Source: an uncultured Faecalibacterium sp. (GTDB lineage Bacteria; Bacillota; Clostridia; Oscillospirales; Ruminococcaceae). From it: 13,293 nt of DNA. Positions within the stretch are counted from its first letter, which is position 1; each line of letters opens with the position of its first letter. Below the pieces are notes generated by a model. That model saw only the letters and a program-made list of their open reading frames with translations, did not search any database and had not been told where the DNA came from. Made by a program: the position numbers and the translations under genes. This document shows, piece by piece, positions 6,880 to 13,293 of the stretch. The stretch is from the NCBI GenBank assembly GCA_945982465.1, contig CAMFSB010000016.1, forward strand, positions 1-13,293, in the 5' to 3' direction.

Positions 6880-7158
6880 AAACCGATGAGGCGGAGATAA
6901 AACTGCACAGCGCATCAGCAGAGAGCCCGGACGATGAAAAAGGGCGAGAAGCGGGGCAGGCAAATGGACCGCCGAGGGCAGGGTGAACAAAGCGTGCGCT
7001 TTTAGTAGCCTGAGCCGGCAGCCCCCGTTACAGGGCAGGGGAGTGATTGCTCTCCGTCGAGCGGCCTTGCGTAAAGCAGGGCAAACAAGGTGGCACCGCA
7101 GGAACATTGTATTTGTATCCTGTCCTTGTGTTTGATTTAACACAGGGACGGGTTTTTT
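6880..7158 (+). promoter_or_regulatory. T-box riboswitch, tryptophan (UGG) specifier
   Basis: This leader senses tRNA charging. The T-box sequence AAGGTGGCACCGCAGG is at 7087-7102. The antiterminator can be drawn fully: ACAAGG (7085-7090) with CCTTGT (7124-7129), bulge UGGCACC (7091-7097), and GCAGGA (7098-7103) with TCCTGT (7118-7123). It excludes the terminator at 7119-7158. In Stem I, GGCGG (6890-6894) pairs with CCGCC (6969-6973) and CTGC (6903-6906) with GCAG (6956-6959), leaving an internal loop whose 3' side holds the codon TGG at 6965-6967 followed by a purine, the usual specifier position. A GATGA / GA pair below the helix fits the K-turn. A Stem III-like GGAG...CTCC and a CCGTTA motif are also present. 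The UGGC bulge would pair with a tRNA end GCCA, as in tRNA-Trp. Low charged Trp should give readthrough into the importer genes. Confidence 0.9.
7119..7158 (+). terminator. T-box regulatory intrinsic terminator
   Basis: 7119-7130 pairs with 7141-7152 in a 12-bp stem containing two G-U pairs, with a 10-nt loop, followed by six T (7153-7158). Its 5' arm is shared with the antiterminator, so the two structures are mutually exclusive. Confidence 0.9.
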
Positions 7159-7239
7159 ATTGCAAAACGCCTGCCCCGCAAAGCCGGAGGCGGGCGTTTT
7201 GATTTTCCCCGCCCCCGGAACAAGAAAGGGGTATTTACC

Positions 7240-8334
7240 ATGAAAAACGCAAACTTCATCTCCCGCCGCAGCTTTTTGAAAGTGACCGCCCTGACCGCGG
7301 CGGCCGCCGGCACCGCCGCCCTCACCGGCTGCGGCAGCGCCTCGTCCTCCGCGCCGGCCGGCGCTTCGTCGGCCGCGGGCGGCGCAAGCTCCGCCGCGGG
7401 CGCGGCCGAGTTCAAGGTGGGCATCGTCAACTATGTGGACGACGCCTCGCTCAACCAGATCGTTTCTGCGCTGGAAGCCCGGCTGGATGAGATCGCCGCC
7501 GAGCAGGATGTGGTGTTCAACTACGCCGACTTCTACTCCAACGCCCAGGCGGACCAGTCCAACCTGAACCAGATCGCCGCCGAACTGGTGGCCGATCAGG
7601 TGGATGTGATCGTGGCCGTAGCCACCCCCACCGCCGTCACCATGCAGAACGCCGCCGGCGAGGCGGGGATCCCGGTGGTGTACGCCGCAGTTTCCGACCC
7701 CGAGGGCGCTGGCCTGACCGGCCTTGCCAACGTTACCGGCACGTCCGACGCGCTGGACACCGCCGCCGTGCTCAAGTTGATCACCGTGCAGAACCCGGAG
7801 ATCAAAAAGCTGGGCCTTTTGTACGACCTGGGGCAGGATTCCTCCACCCAGCCCATTCTGGACGCTAAAGCCTTCTGCCAGCAGAACGGCATTGAAGTGG
7901 TGGAAAAGAATGGCACCAACACCGGCGAGGTGCAGATGGCGGTGGAAGCGCTGATCGCCGCGGGCGTGGAAGCCGTGTTCACCCCCCCCGACAACACCAT
8001 CATGACCGCCGAGCTGGCCATCTATGAAGCTTTCATCGAGGCGGGCATCCCCCATTACACCGGCGCTGATTCCTTCGCGCTGAACGGCGCGTTCTGCGGC
8101 TACGGCGTGGACTACGCCCAGCTGGGCGCTGCCACGGCCGACCTGGTGGCCCGTGTGCTGGTGGACGGCACCTCGCCCGCCGATATCCCGTTCGAAACCT
8201 TTGACAACGGCATCGCCGCCATCAACACCGAGACCTGCGCGGCGCTGGGCTATGATCTGGAGCAGATCAAGGCCGACTTCGCCCCCTACTGCACCGACAT
8301 CATCGAGCTGCAGACCGCCGAGAGCTTTGAATAA
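7240..8334 (+). CDS. trpX: ABC importer substrate-binding lipoprotein, TrpX-like
   Basis: A 364-residue extracytoplasmic solute-binding protein of the ABC_sub_bind (PF04392) type, expected to bind tryptophan and deliver it to the permease encoded next. The ATG at 7240 follows AAAGGGG (7225-7231). The N-terminus has a twin-arginine-like SRRSFLK (residues 8-14), a hydrophobic stretch and a lipobox LTGC with C31 as the lipidated residue. A Ser/Ala/Gly-rich tether of about 25 residues precedes the mature domain (EFKVGIVNYVDD). Family-typical blocks include VDVIVAVATPTA, IPVVYAAVSDPEGAGLTG and NVTGTSD. Identification as a tryptophan binder rests on the Trp T-box upstream plus the TrpXYZ gene order; a related aromatic ligand is possible. 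Confidence 0.85.
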   Translation: MKNANFISRRSFLKVTALTAAAAGTAALTGCGSASSSAPAGASSAAGGASSAAGAAEFKVGIVNYVDDASLNQIVSALEARLDEIAAEQDVVFNYADFYSNAQADQSNLNQIAAELVADQVDVIVAVATPTAVTMQNAAGEAGIPVVYAAVSDPEGAGLTGLANVTGTSDALDTAAVLKLITVQNPEIKKLGLLYDLGQDSSTQPILDAKAFCQQNGIEVVEKNGTNTGEVQMAVEALIAAGVEAVFTPPDNTIMTAELAIYEAFIEAGIPHYTGADSFALNGAFCGYGVDYAQLGAATADLVARVLVDGTSPADIPFETFDNGIAAINTETCAALGYDLEQIKADFAPYCTDIIELQTAESFE

Positions 8335-8526
8335 AGCCGCGCCGGCCGCCGCAGATCTGCCGTAAGGCATCCCCGCCGCCCCGTCGCCTGGCGCAACGCC
8401 GCAAGGCATCCGCGCCAGCCCCGGCGCACCGCCGAATCCCCGCCGCAAGGCCGTACCCCGCCGCCCGCATGCCGGCCGGCGGGGCGCTTTGCCGCTTTGA
8501 ACCCGTCCCAACAGGAGGAACCCCGG
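8335..8526. repeat. GC-rich trpX-trpY spacer with three GNRA mini-hairpins
   Basis: The spacer contains no gene. It contains the word GCC-G(C/T)AA-GGC three times: 8359-8368, 8398-8407 and 8442-8451. In each case a GCC/GGC stem is capped by a GCAA or GTAA loop of the GNRA class; copies 1 and 2 continue as ATCC. Copies are about 39 and 44 nt apart within C-rich, imperfectly repeated sequence. No T-run follows, so this is not a standard terminator. It may protect or process the mRNA between the binding protein and permease, or be slippage-derived. Confidence 0.5.
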
Positions 8527-9486
8527 ATGTTAGCCAGTATCTTTTCGCTCAATGTGATCCAGACCGCGCTGGAGCTGGGCTGTATCTACGCGCTGGTGGC
8601 GCTGGCGCTGTTCATCAGCTATTCCACGCTGAACATCGCCGATCTGTCCACCGACGGCTGCTTTATCCTGGGCTGCGCGGTGGCCTGCCGCGTGGCCCAG
8701 ACCGGCCACCCGCTGCTGGCGCTGCCCGCGGCCATGGTGGCCGGCGTACTGTCCGGCTTTATCACCGCCTTTTTGCAGACCCGCCTGGGCGTGGAAAGCA
8801 TTATGGCGGGCATCATCGTCAACACGGGCCTGTACACGGTCAACCTGGCGGTGATGGGCTTTGCCTCCAACCTGAGCCTGCTTAAGGCCGACACGCTGTT
8901 CACGCTGGGCAAGCAGCTGCTTTCGCCGGTGCTGGGCAGCTGGTACGCGCTGGCCATCGCGGCGGCGTTCGTCGCCGTGGCCTGTGCGCTGGTGGTGCTG
9001 TTTTTGGGCACGCGGCTGGGCCTTTCGATCCGCGCCACCGGCGACAACGCCGAAATGGTGCGCGCCTCCTCCATCAACCCGGCCTTTACCATCACGGTGG
9101 GCCTGTGCGTTTCGGGCAGCCTGACGGCTCTTTCGGGCGGGCTGCTGGCTCAGTACCAAAAAAGCGCCGATATCAACACCGGCACCGGTATGGTCACCAT
9201 CGCGCTGGCCTCGCTGATCATCGGCGAAACGCTGCTGGGCCGCGGCGGCCGCGCGGGCATGGTGCGCCGCGTGTTCGGCGTAGTGGTGGGCAGCTGCCTG
9301 TACCGCTTTGTGGTGGCGGTGGCGCTGCGCTTCAACGTGCCAGCCGCCGCCATGAAGCTGGTGTCGGCCATCATCGTGGCGGTAGCCATCTCCGCGCCGA
9401 CCATCCGCCAGCGCGTCGCCTTTGAAAAGCGCCGCCGCGCCGCCAAAGCCGCCCGCGCCGCAAAAACCGGGAAGGAGGCCGTGTAA
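8527..9486 (+). CDS. trpY: ABC importer permease, TrpY-like
   Basis: A 319-residue integral membrane permease of the BPD_transp_2 (LivH-like, PF02653) type, forming the channel of the importer. The ATG at 8527 was chosen because AGGAGG (8513-8518) lies 8 nt upstream; an in-frame TTG at 8497 has no such site. Multiple hydrophobic helices are evident (ALELGCIYALVALALFISY near the N-terminus, LALPAAMVAGVLSGFITAFL, ALAIAAAFVAVACALVVLFLG, VSAIIVAVAISAP). A cytoplasmic-loop-like region GLSIRATGDNAEMVRASSINP should contact the ATPase. The C-terminus is very basic (AFEKRRRAAKAARAAK). The stop TAA ends 1 nt before the ATPase ATG. Confidence 0.87.
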   Translation: MLASIFSLNVIQTALELGCIYALVALALFISYSTLNIADLSTDGCFILGCAVACRVAQTGHPLLALPAAMVAGVLSGFITAFLQTRLGVESIMAGIIVNTGLYTVNLAVMGFASNLSLLKADTLFTLGKQLLSPVLGSWYALAIAAAFVAVACALVVLFLGTRLGLSIRATGDNAEMVRASSINPAFTITVGLCVSGSLTALSGGLLAQYQKSADINTGTGMVTIALASLIIGETLLGRGGRAGMVRRVFGVVVGSCLYRFVVAVALRFNVPAAAMKLVSAIIVAVAISAPTIRQRVAFEKRRRAAKAARAAKTGKEAV

Positions 9487-9487
9487 G

Positions 9488-10300
9488 ATGCTGCAGCTGC
9501 TCAACATTCATAAAACCTTCAACCCCGGCACCGTCAATGAAAAAAAGGCCCTGAACGGCGTGAGCCTGGACCTGGCCGCCGGCGATTTTGCCACCATCGT
9601 AGGCTCCAACGGGGCGGGCAAGTCCACCCTGTTCACCGCCATCACCGGCGGCTTTATCCCCGACGAGGGCAGCGTGATCCTGGACGGTGAGGACCTGACC
9701 TTTCTGCCCGAATACCGCCGCAGCAAGACCATCGGCCACCTGTTTCAGGACCCGCTGCGCGGCACCGCCCCCCACATGACCATTGAGGAAAACCTGGCGC
9801 TGGCCTACCTGCGGGCGGGCACCCATCAGAATGCCTTTTTCTCCCGCATTTCCCGCGCCGACAAGGAGCGTTTCCGCGAGCATCTGGCGCTGCTGGACAT
9901 GGGCCTGGAGGACCGGATGAAGCAGCCGGTGGGCCTGCTTTCGGGCGGGCAGCGGCAGGCGCTGACGCTGCTGATGGCCACGCTGGTCACCCCCAAGCTG
10001 CTGCTGCTGGACGAACACACCGCCGCGCTGGACCCTGCCACCGCCGAAAAGGTGCTGGAGCTGACCAAGAGCATCGTGGCCGAAAAAAAGATCACCTGCC
10101 TGATGGTCACCCACAACATGCACCAGGCGCTGACGCTGGGCAACCGCACGCTGATGATGGACAGCGGCCGGATCGTGTTTGACGTAAAGGGCGATGAGCG
10201 CCGCGGCATGACCGTGGACGACCTGCTGGAAAAGTTCCGCCAGAACGCCGGCCAGGCGCTGGACAACGACCGCATCCTGCTCTCCAAGGCGGAGGGCTGA
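9488..10300 (+). CDS. trpZ: ABC importer ATP-binding protein, TrpZ-like
   Basis: A 270-residue ABC ATPase energising the tryptophan importer at the inner face of the membrane. The ATG at 9488 lies 1 nt after the permease stop, with AAGGAGG at 9472-9478. All nucleotide-binding motifs are intact: Walker A GSNGAGKST (39-47, K45), signature LSGGQ (151-155), Walker B LLLLDE (D175, catalytic E176) and H-loop VTHN (H209). A C-terminal extension after about residue 220 (DERRGMTVDDLLEKFRQN) is typical of this subgroup. It is the last gene of the T-box operon and is followed by a strong terminator. Confidence 0.9.
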   Translation: MLQLLNIHKTFNPGTVNEKKALNGVSLDLAAGDFATIVGSNGAGKSTLFTAITGGFIPDEGSVILDGEDLTFLPEYRRSKTIGHLFQDPLRGTAPHMTIEENLALAYLRAGTHQNAFFSRISRADKERFREHLALLDMGLEDRMKQPVGLLSGGQRQALTLLMATLVTPKLLLLDEHTAALDPATAEKVLELTKSIVAEKKITCLMVTHNMHQALTLGNRTLMMDSGRIVFDVKGDERRGMTVDDLLEKFRQNAGQALDNDRILLSKAEG

Positions 10301-10317
10301 ACCGGCCGGAACAACAC

Positions 10318-10359
10318 AAAAAACGCTGCGCGTTCCAAACGGAACGCGCAGCGTTTTTT
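10318..10359. terminator. Perfect 19-bp hairpin terminator after the importer operon
   Basis: 10318-10336 is perfectly complementary to 10341-10359 around the loop AAAC. The stem ends in A6/T6 runs, so it acts as an intrinsic terminator on both strands. It ends the importer transcript and could block read-through from the convergent apbE gene. Confidence 0.93.
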
Positions 10360-10429
10360 ACAGCGCAAGGCCGCGAACCCGGCGGCAGCCGGCGCCGGCC
10401 CGCGCATTTTGCCCGGGTGCGCCGCGCGT

Positions 10430-10462
10430 AAAAAAAGCCCGGGACGCCGCCGCGTTCCGGGC
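10430..10462 (-). terminator. Intrinsic terminator of the apbE-like gene
   Basis: Read on the minus strand, 10462-10452 pairs with 10447-10437 (11-bp stem with one G-U position, 4-nt loop), followed by a run of seven T (10436-10430). It lies 42 nt after the apbE-like stop codon. Confidence 0.85.
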
Positions 10463-10504
10463 AGGGGTAAGGCAAACGGGAGGTGCGGGCGCCCCGCCGG
10501 CCAG

Positions 10505-11608
10505 TCACCGCCCGCGCCGGTACGCCGCCCAGCCCGAGGACTCCGCCGTGGTACCGTCGGGCAGGCACCACAGCGCCTCCACGCCGTCCAGGCTTTCCAC
10601 CAGGGCCTGCCCCTCGGCCAGCGGCATGCAGAACAGCCCGGTGGAAAGGCAGTCCGCCAGGCCGGAATCTGCGCACAGCACCGACACGCCGCTGAAATAG
10701 CGGGCCGGCCACAGGGTGTCGGGGTCGATCAGGTGGTGGTAGCGCACGCCGTCCACCGTAAAATAGCGTTGGTAATCGCCGCTGGTCACGATGGTCTGGT
10801 TGGTGGTGAGCATGTAGTCCACGTAGGAATCGCCCGTACCGTACACGGTGCTGGGGTTCCACGGGTTTTCGATGCCGATCACCCACGGCTCGCCGCCGGG
10901 CTTTGCCCCAATGCTGCGCATGTTGCCCCCCACGCTGATGGACGCGCTGGTCAGGCCCCGCGCTTCGGCGGCGCGGGCGGCCATTTCGCAGGCATAGCCC
11001 TTGCCGCAGCTGCCCACGTCCAGGCTCATCTCCGGGTCGGCCAGATACACCGTGCCGGCCTGCTCGTCCAAAATCAGGTTCTGGATATCCATGTGCTGGG
11101 CGGCAGCCTCCAGCGCGGCCGGATCGGGCAGCTGCGGGGCGTCGGTATCCTCGGCGGCTTCGCGGCAGTCGTGCCAGATGCGCAGCACGCTGCCCATGGC
11201 AATGTTCATTTTGCCGCCGGTGACCTGGTACAGCCGCACGGCTTCTTTTAGCATATCCAGAATGCGGCTGTCCACCTGCACCGGGGCCACGCCGGCGTTC
11301 TGGTTGACGGTGTACAGGTTGTTGACGCCCTCATAGGCGTGGTAGATATCGTACAGGTCGTTGTAGGCCTTCAGGTCGGCGTGCAGCGCCTCCATCTGGG
11401 CGTCGAACTCCTCCTGCGAGGCGCAGTAGGCGATGACGGTGGTGGTGGTGTCGAACACGTCGAACCAGACCACCTGATAGCGGTTCAGGCCGGAGCCGCT
11501 GCCGGCCGGGGCCATCGAACCGGAGGACGGAGCAGTACAGCCCGCCAGCAGGGCGGCGCATAGCAAAAGACACAGCGGGCGGAACAAACGGGCGATGCGT
11601 TGCTTCAT
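10505..11608 (-). CDS. apbE: ApbE family FAD:protein FMN transferase lipoprotein
   Basis: A 367-residue protein expected to transfer FMN from FAD to a Ser/Thr of an extracytoplasmic flavoprotein. The ATG at 11608 follows AAAGAGG and starts a lipoprotein signal (KQRIARLFRP, hydrophobic core, lipobox LAGC with C24), so the enzyme should be anchored outside the membrane. ApbE blocks appear in order: GKMNIAMGSVLRIW (132-145), LDVGSCGKGYA (196-206), SVGGNM (225-230), PWVIGIENP (241-249), SGDYQRYF (276-283), HHLIDP (291-296) and ADCLSTGLF (318-326), which includes the metal-binding region. Length is normal for the family and no key block is missing. No FMN_bind, RnfG/D or NqrB/C target is encoded here, so the client is probably elsewhere. 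An upstream promoter and hairpin suggest attenuated expression. Confidence 0.92.
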   Translation of the reverse strand: MKQRIARLFRPLCLLLCAALLAGCTAPSSGSMAPAGSGSGLNRYQVVWFDVFDTTTTVIAYCASQEEFDAQMEALHADLKAYNDLYDIYHAYEGVNNLYTVNQNAGVAPVQVDSRILDMLKEAVRLYQVTGGKMNIAMGSVLRIWHDCREAAEDTDAPQLPDPAALEAAAQHMDIQNLILDEQAGTVYLADPEMSLDVGSCGKGYACEMAARAAEARGLTSASISVGGNMRSIGAKPGGEPWVIGIENPWNPSTVYGTGDSYVDYMLTTNQTIVTSGDYQRYFTVDGVRYHHLIDPDTLWPARYFSGVSVLCADSGLADCLSTGLFCMPLAEGQALVESLDGVEALWCLPDGTTAESSGWAAYRRGR

Positions 11609-11658
11609 ACAAACCTCTTTCTGCGGGTTTCGCCCGAAAGGGCGGCCCTGGACGGAGC

Positions 11659-11687
11659 AAAAAAGGCCCCGGGCAGCGCCCGGGGCC
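11659..11687 (-). terminator. GC-rich hairpin terminator between lipoprotein gene and apbE
   Basis: On the minus strand 11687-11678 pairs perfectly with 11674-11665 (10-bp all-GC stem, 3-nt loop), followed by six T (11664-11659). It can terminate transcripts from the small lipoprotein gene. It also lies between the candidate apbE promoter (11711-11739) and the apbE start, so it may act as an attenuator. Confidence 0.87.
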
Positions 11688-11710
11688 TGGAGTTGGCTGC
11701 ATTGCCTGCT

Positions 11711-11739
11711 ATTATAGCGGAAAGGCGGCTGCCTCGCAA
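11711..11739 (-). promoter_or_regulatory. Candidate apbE promoter
   Basis: On the minus strand TTGCGA (11739-11734, 4 of 6) and a perfect TATAAT (11716-11711) are separated by 17 nt. Transcription would start near 11704, about 96 nt before the apbE start codon and about 17 nt before the terminator hairpin. Confidence 0.6.
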
Positions 11740-11793
11740 GGGCCTTGTCGCGGCGGGGCTGGCTTTTCACAAAGAGGCAGGCCTGTAGGCGAT

Positions 11794-12087
11794 TCAGCGC
11801 ACCGCGCCGGAGGCAGAACCGGCCATGCTGCCCGAGCCTGCCATGCTGCCTGAGCCGGCCGGAATGCTGCTGCCGGACATCACGCCGGAATCTGCCCAGC
11901 TGGCGGAGTCGCTGTCGGGCAGGGAAGACATACCGGTGGACGCGCTGGCATTGGGCAGCTGGCTGGCCGCCGTGCCGGAGCTGGAGCCGGGCTGCGACGA
12001 GGAAGAATTGCTGCCGCAGCCTGCCAGCAGCACAGCGCACAGCAAAGCGCAGGCGGCGAGGAAGATCAGAGATCGGTTGGTTTTCAT
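11794..12087 (-). CDS. Small Ser/Gly-rich lipoprotein of unknown function
   Basis: A 97-residue protein starting at the ATG at 12087, with AAGGAG about 8 nt upstream. It has a classical lipoprotein signal (MKTNRSLIFLAACALLCAVLLAGC, given here as charged start MKTNR, hydrophobic core and lipobox LAGC with C24). The mature part of about 73 residues is low-complexity, rich in Ser, Gly and Ala, and ends in short repeats (GSMAGSGSMAGSASG). No globular domain is evident. It precedes the apbE-like gene on the same strand with a terminator between. It may be a surface tether or a remnant of a larger lipoprotein. The family is not recognised, but the start site and signal peptide make the gene real. 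Confidence 0.7.
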   Translation of the reverse strand: MKTNRSLIFLAACALLCAVLLAGCGSNSSSSQPGSSSGTAASQLPNASASTGMSSLPDSDSASWADSGVMSGSSIPAGSGSMAGSGSMAGSASGAVR

Positions 12088-12169
12088 GTTCCATACTCCT
12101 TTACAGTAAATATGTAAGCAAGTATGGGCCGCGGCGCGGTAAAAAACACTGGAAAAACCAACCAGCCGT

Positions 12170-12577
12170 TCAGCGCTGCCGTTTTGCAAACGCGGCGCGC
12201 TCCTCCAGCAGGTGCCCCAGCAGGTCCCCGAACACCCAGTTCCGGTTGGTGGGGGTCACCACGGCTTTCAGCGGGATCTGGGCGTTGGCCTGCCGCAGCA
12301 GGTCCAAAAGCGTGTCCAGGTCTTTATTGCGGAAATTGGCCAGCACGATGGCGGGCGGGCAGGCCGCCGGGTCCAGCCGCAGGGTTTTGCCGCCGGGGGC
12401 GTCCTCGCCCAAAAGCTGCGCCACGGTCATGCCGGCTTCCTCGGGCTGCACCACGCGGCATTTCATGCCAAAGGCGGCGCTCATCCCATCCAGAATGCCG
12501 CGCTCGCCGCCGGCCAGGTTCCATTCCAGAACCATCGGCACACCGGCGTTCTGGTTGCGGGCGATGTGTGCTTTCAT
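12170..12577 (-). CDS. DUF3783 domain protein
   Basis: A 135-residue probably cytoplasmic protein of unknown function. The ATG at 12577 was chosen because GGAGG lies about 9 nt upstream; a longer TTG start would overlap that site. The C-terminal part (about 75-130) matches the DUF3783 pattern: PPAIVLANFRNKDLDTLLDLLR followed by IPLKAVVTPTNRNWVFGDLL (101-120). The N-terminal half (LEWNLAGGERGILDG, CRVVQPEEAGMTVAQLLG) is a small alpha/beta-like segment. No signal peptide, membrane helix or catalytic motif was seen. It lies between aroF and the small lipoprotein gene on the same strand and has a candidate promoter of its own. Confidence 0.78.
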   Translation of the reverse strand: MKAHIARNQNAGVPMVLEWNLAGGERGILDGMSAAFGMKCRVVQPEEAGMTVAQLLGEDAPGGKTLRLDPAACPPAIVLANFRNKDLDTLLDLLRQANAQIPLKAVVTPTNRNWVFGDLLGHLLEERAAFAKRQR

Positions 12578-12616
12578 AGTATGTTCCTCCAAAACGGAAT
12601 TATGCGGATGCTCTTT

Positions 12617-12645
12617 ATCATACCAGAAGAACGCCCGTTTGGAAA
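12617..12645 (-). promoter_or_regulatory. Candidate promoter of the DUF3783 gene
   Basis: On the minus strand TTTCCA (12645-12640, 4 of 6) and TATGAT (12622-12617, 5 of 6) have a 17-nt spacer. The transcript would start near 12610, about 33 nt before the ATG. Just upstream, AAGCGGCT (12644-12651) and AGCCGCTT (12663-12670) form a hairpin over the aroF stop codon without a T-run, at best a weak terminator. Confidence 0.5.
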
Positions 12646-12668
12646 GCGGCTGTGCGCCGCAAAGCCGC

Positions 12669-13293
12669 TTAATTCACCGTTTTGCCAAAGAATTCCGCTT
12701 CGGGGCGGATAAACGCCATCAGCTCGTCGAACTGGTCGGGCGTCAGGCTCTGGGCGCCGTCGCACTTGGCGCGGGGCGGGTCGTTGTGCACCTCGACCAT
12801 CAAACCGTCGGCCCCTGCGGCCACGGCGGCCTTGGCCAGCTCGGGCACCATCCAGGCCTTGCCGCTGGCGTGGCTGGGGTCCACCACCACGGGCAGGTGG
12901 GTCATCTTGTGCAGCATTACCACGCCGGCCAGATCCAGCGTGTTGCGCATGCTGGTCTCGAACGTGCGGATGCCGCGCTCGCACAAAATGACGTTTTCGT
13001 TGCCCTCGGCCATGATGTATTCGGCGCTCATCACCAACTCTTCCAGCGTGTTGGCCAGCCCGCGCTTGAGCAGCACCGGCTTTTTCTGGCGGCCCACGGC
13101 TTTCAGCAGCTCAAAGTTCTGCATGTTGCGCGCGCCCACCTGGATCAGGTCGACGTTTTCAAACAGCGGCAGATGCTCGGTGTTCATGATCTCGGTGACG
13201 ATGGGCTGGCCGGTGGCGCGGCGGGCCATCTTCAGCAGGTCCAGCCCTTCGCCGCGCATGCCCTGGAACGAGTAGGGCGAGGTGCGCGGCTTG
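12669..13293 (-). CDS. aroF: DAHP synthase (3-deoxy-7-phosphoheptulonate synthase), partial
   Basis: C-terminal 207 residues of a DAHP synthase, which condenses phosphoenolpyruvate and erythrose 4-phosphate in the first step of the shikimate pathway. The gene runs off the right edge, so its start and N-terminal part, including the cysteine metal ligand, are not visible. The visible part begins KPRTSPYSFQG, a characteristic block, followed by VTEIMN, DLIQVGARNMQNFELL, KPVLLKRG, ERGIRTFE and DPSHASGK. The remaining metal ligands are seen as H in DPSH, E in VEVH 26 residues later and D in KCDGAQ 11 residues after that, the spacing known in the Thermotoga-type enzyme (His272, Glu298, Asp309). This points to the type I beta (AroA(G)/AroF-like) subgroup. 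The stop is TAA at 12671-12669. Whether an N-terminal regulatory domain exists cannot be told. Confidence 0.93.
   Translation of the reverse strand, partial: KPRTSPYSFQGMRGEGLDLLKMARRATGQPIVTEIMNTEHLPLFENVDLIQVGARNMQNFELLKAVGRQKKPVLLKRGLANTLEELVMSAEYIMAEGNENVILCERGIRTFETSMRNTLDLAGVVMLHKMTHLPVVVDPSHASGKAWMVPELAKAAVAAGADGLMVEVHNDPPRAKCDGAQSLTPDQFDELMAFIRPEAEFFGKTVN

Noticed and set aside
6505..8511. Minus-strand open frame of 668 codons across the T-box and trpX
   Set aside because: It runs through a riboswitch, two promoters and a clear binding-protein gene, and has no recognisable domain.
11794..11860. SASGAVR tail of the small lipoprotein as a flavinylation site
   Set aside because: The known ApbE target motif needs Thr/Ser after Gly-Ala in an FMN_bind fold; here Val follows and there is no such fold.
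12128..12169. Terminator after the DUF3783 gene
   Set aside because: Only a 4-bp CTGG/CCAG stem before a T-run can be drawn on the minus strand, too weak to call.

Overview
The window reads as chromosomal DNA of a GC-rich anaerobic gut Clostridium relative, most plausibly Oscillospiraceae/Ruminococcaceae (Gemmiger, Subdoligranulum or Faecalibacterium-like). This rests on a T-box leader, clear AGGAGG-type ribosome binding sites, sigma-A-like promoters, lipoprotein signals, a 2-hydroxyacyl-CoA dehydratase/activase system and strong G/C preference at third codon positions. The genus is inference. No rRNA, tRNA, CRISPR array, insertion sequence or phage gene was seen. It looks like core metabolic DNA rather than a mobile island.

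Layout. (1) 1-490: gene-free leader with a candidate promoter, a degenerate direct repeat and GC palindromes. (2) 491-4945, plus strand: a 1009-residue tandem activase / dehydratase N-terminal protein, then a 450-residue HgdB-like dehydratase. They are usually one polypeptide in related anaerobes; here the junction shows signs of frameshifting. (3) 5048-5140: two terminator hairpins serving the convergent transcripts. (4) 6689-5182, minus strand: an XRE-HTH/AbrB regulator overlapping by 4 nt a membrane acyltransferase. (5) 6846-10359, plus strand: a strong promoter, a T-box riboswitch whose specifier reads UGG (Trp), then a three-gene ABC importer of the TrpXYZ type, closed by a perfect 19-bp hairpin terminator. 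(6) 13293-10505, minus strand: DAHP synthase (aroF, 5' end outside the window), a DUF3783 protein, a small Ser/Gly-rich lipoprotein and an ApbE-type flavin transferase lipoprotein.

How the parts fit. The best-supported story is the tryptophan-sensing importer: uncharged tRNA-Trp should stabilise the antiterminator and switch on uptake. Both the UGG specifier and the T-box UGGC bulge (complementary to a tRNA 3' end of GCCA, the discriminator G of bacterial tRNA-Trp) agree with this. DAHP synthase, first step of aromatic amino acid synthesis, lies about 2.4 kb away on the other strand, a loose thematic link only. The activase/dehydratase pair is an ATP-driven low-potential electron-transfer system whose substrate cannot be named from this window. 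The ApbE protein should attach FMN to an extracytoplasmic partner that is not obvious here.
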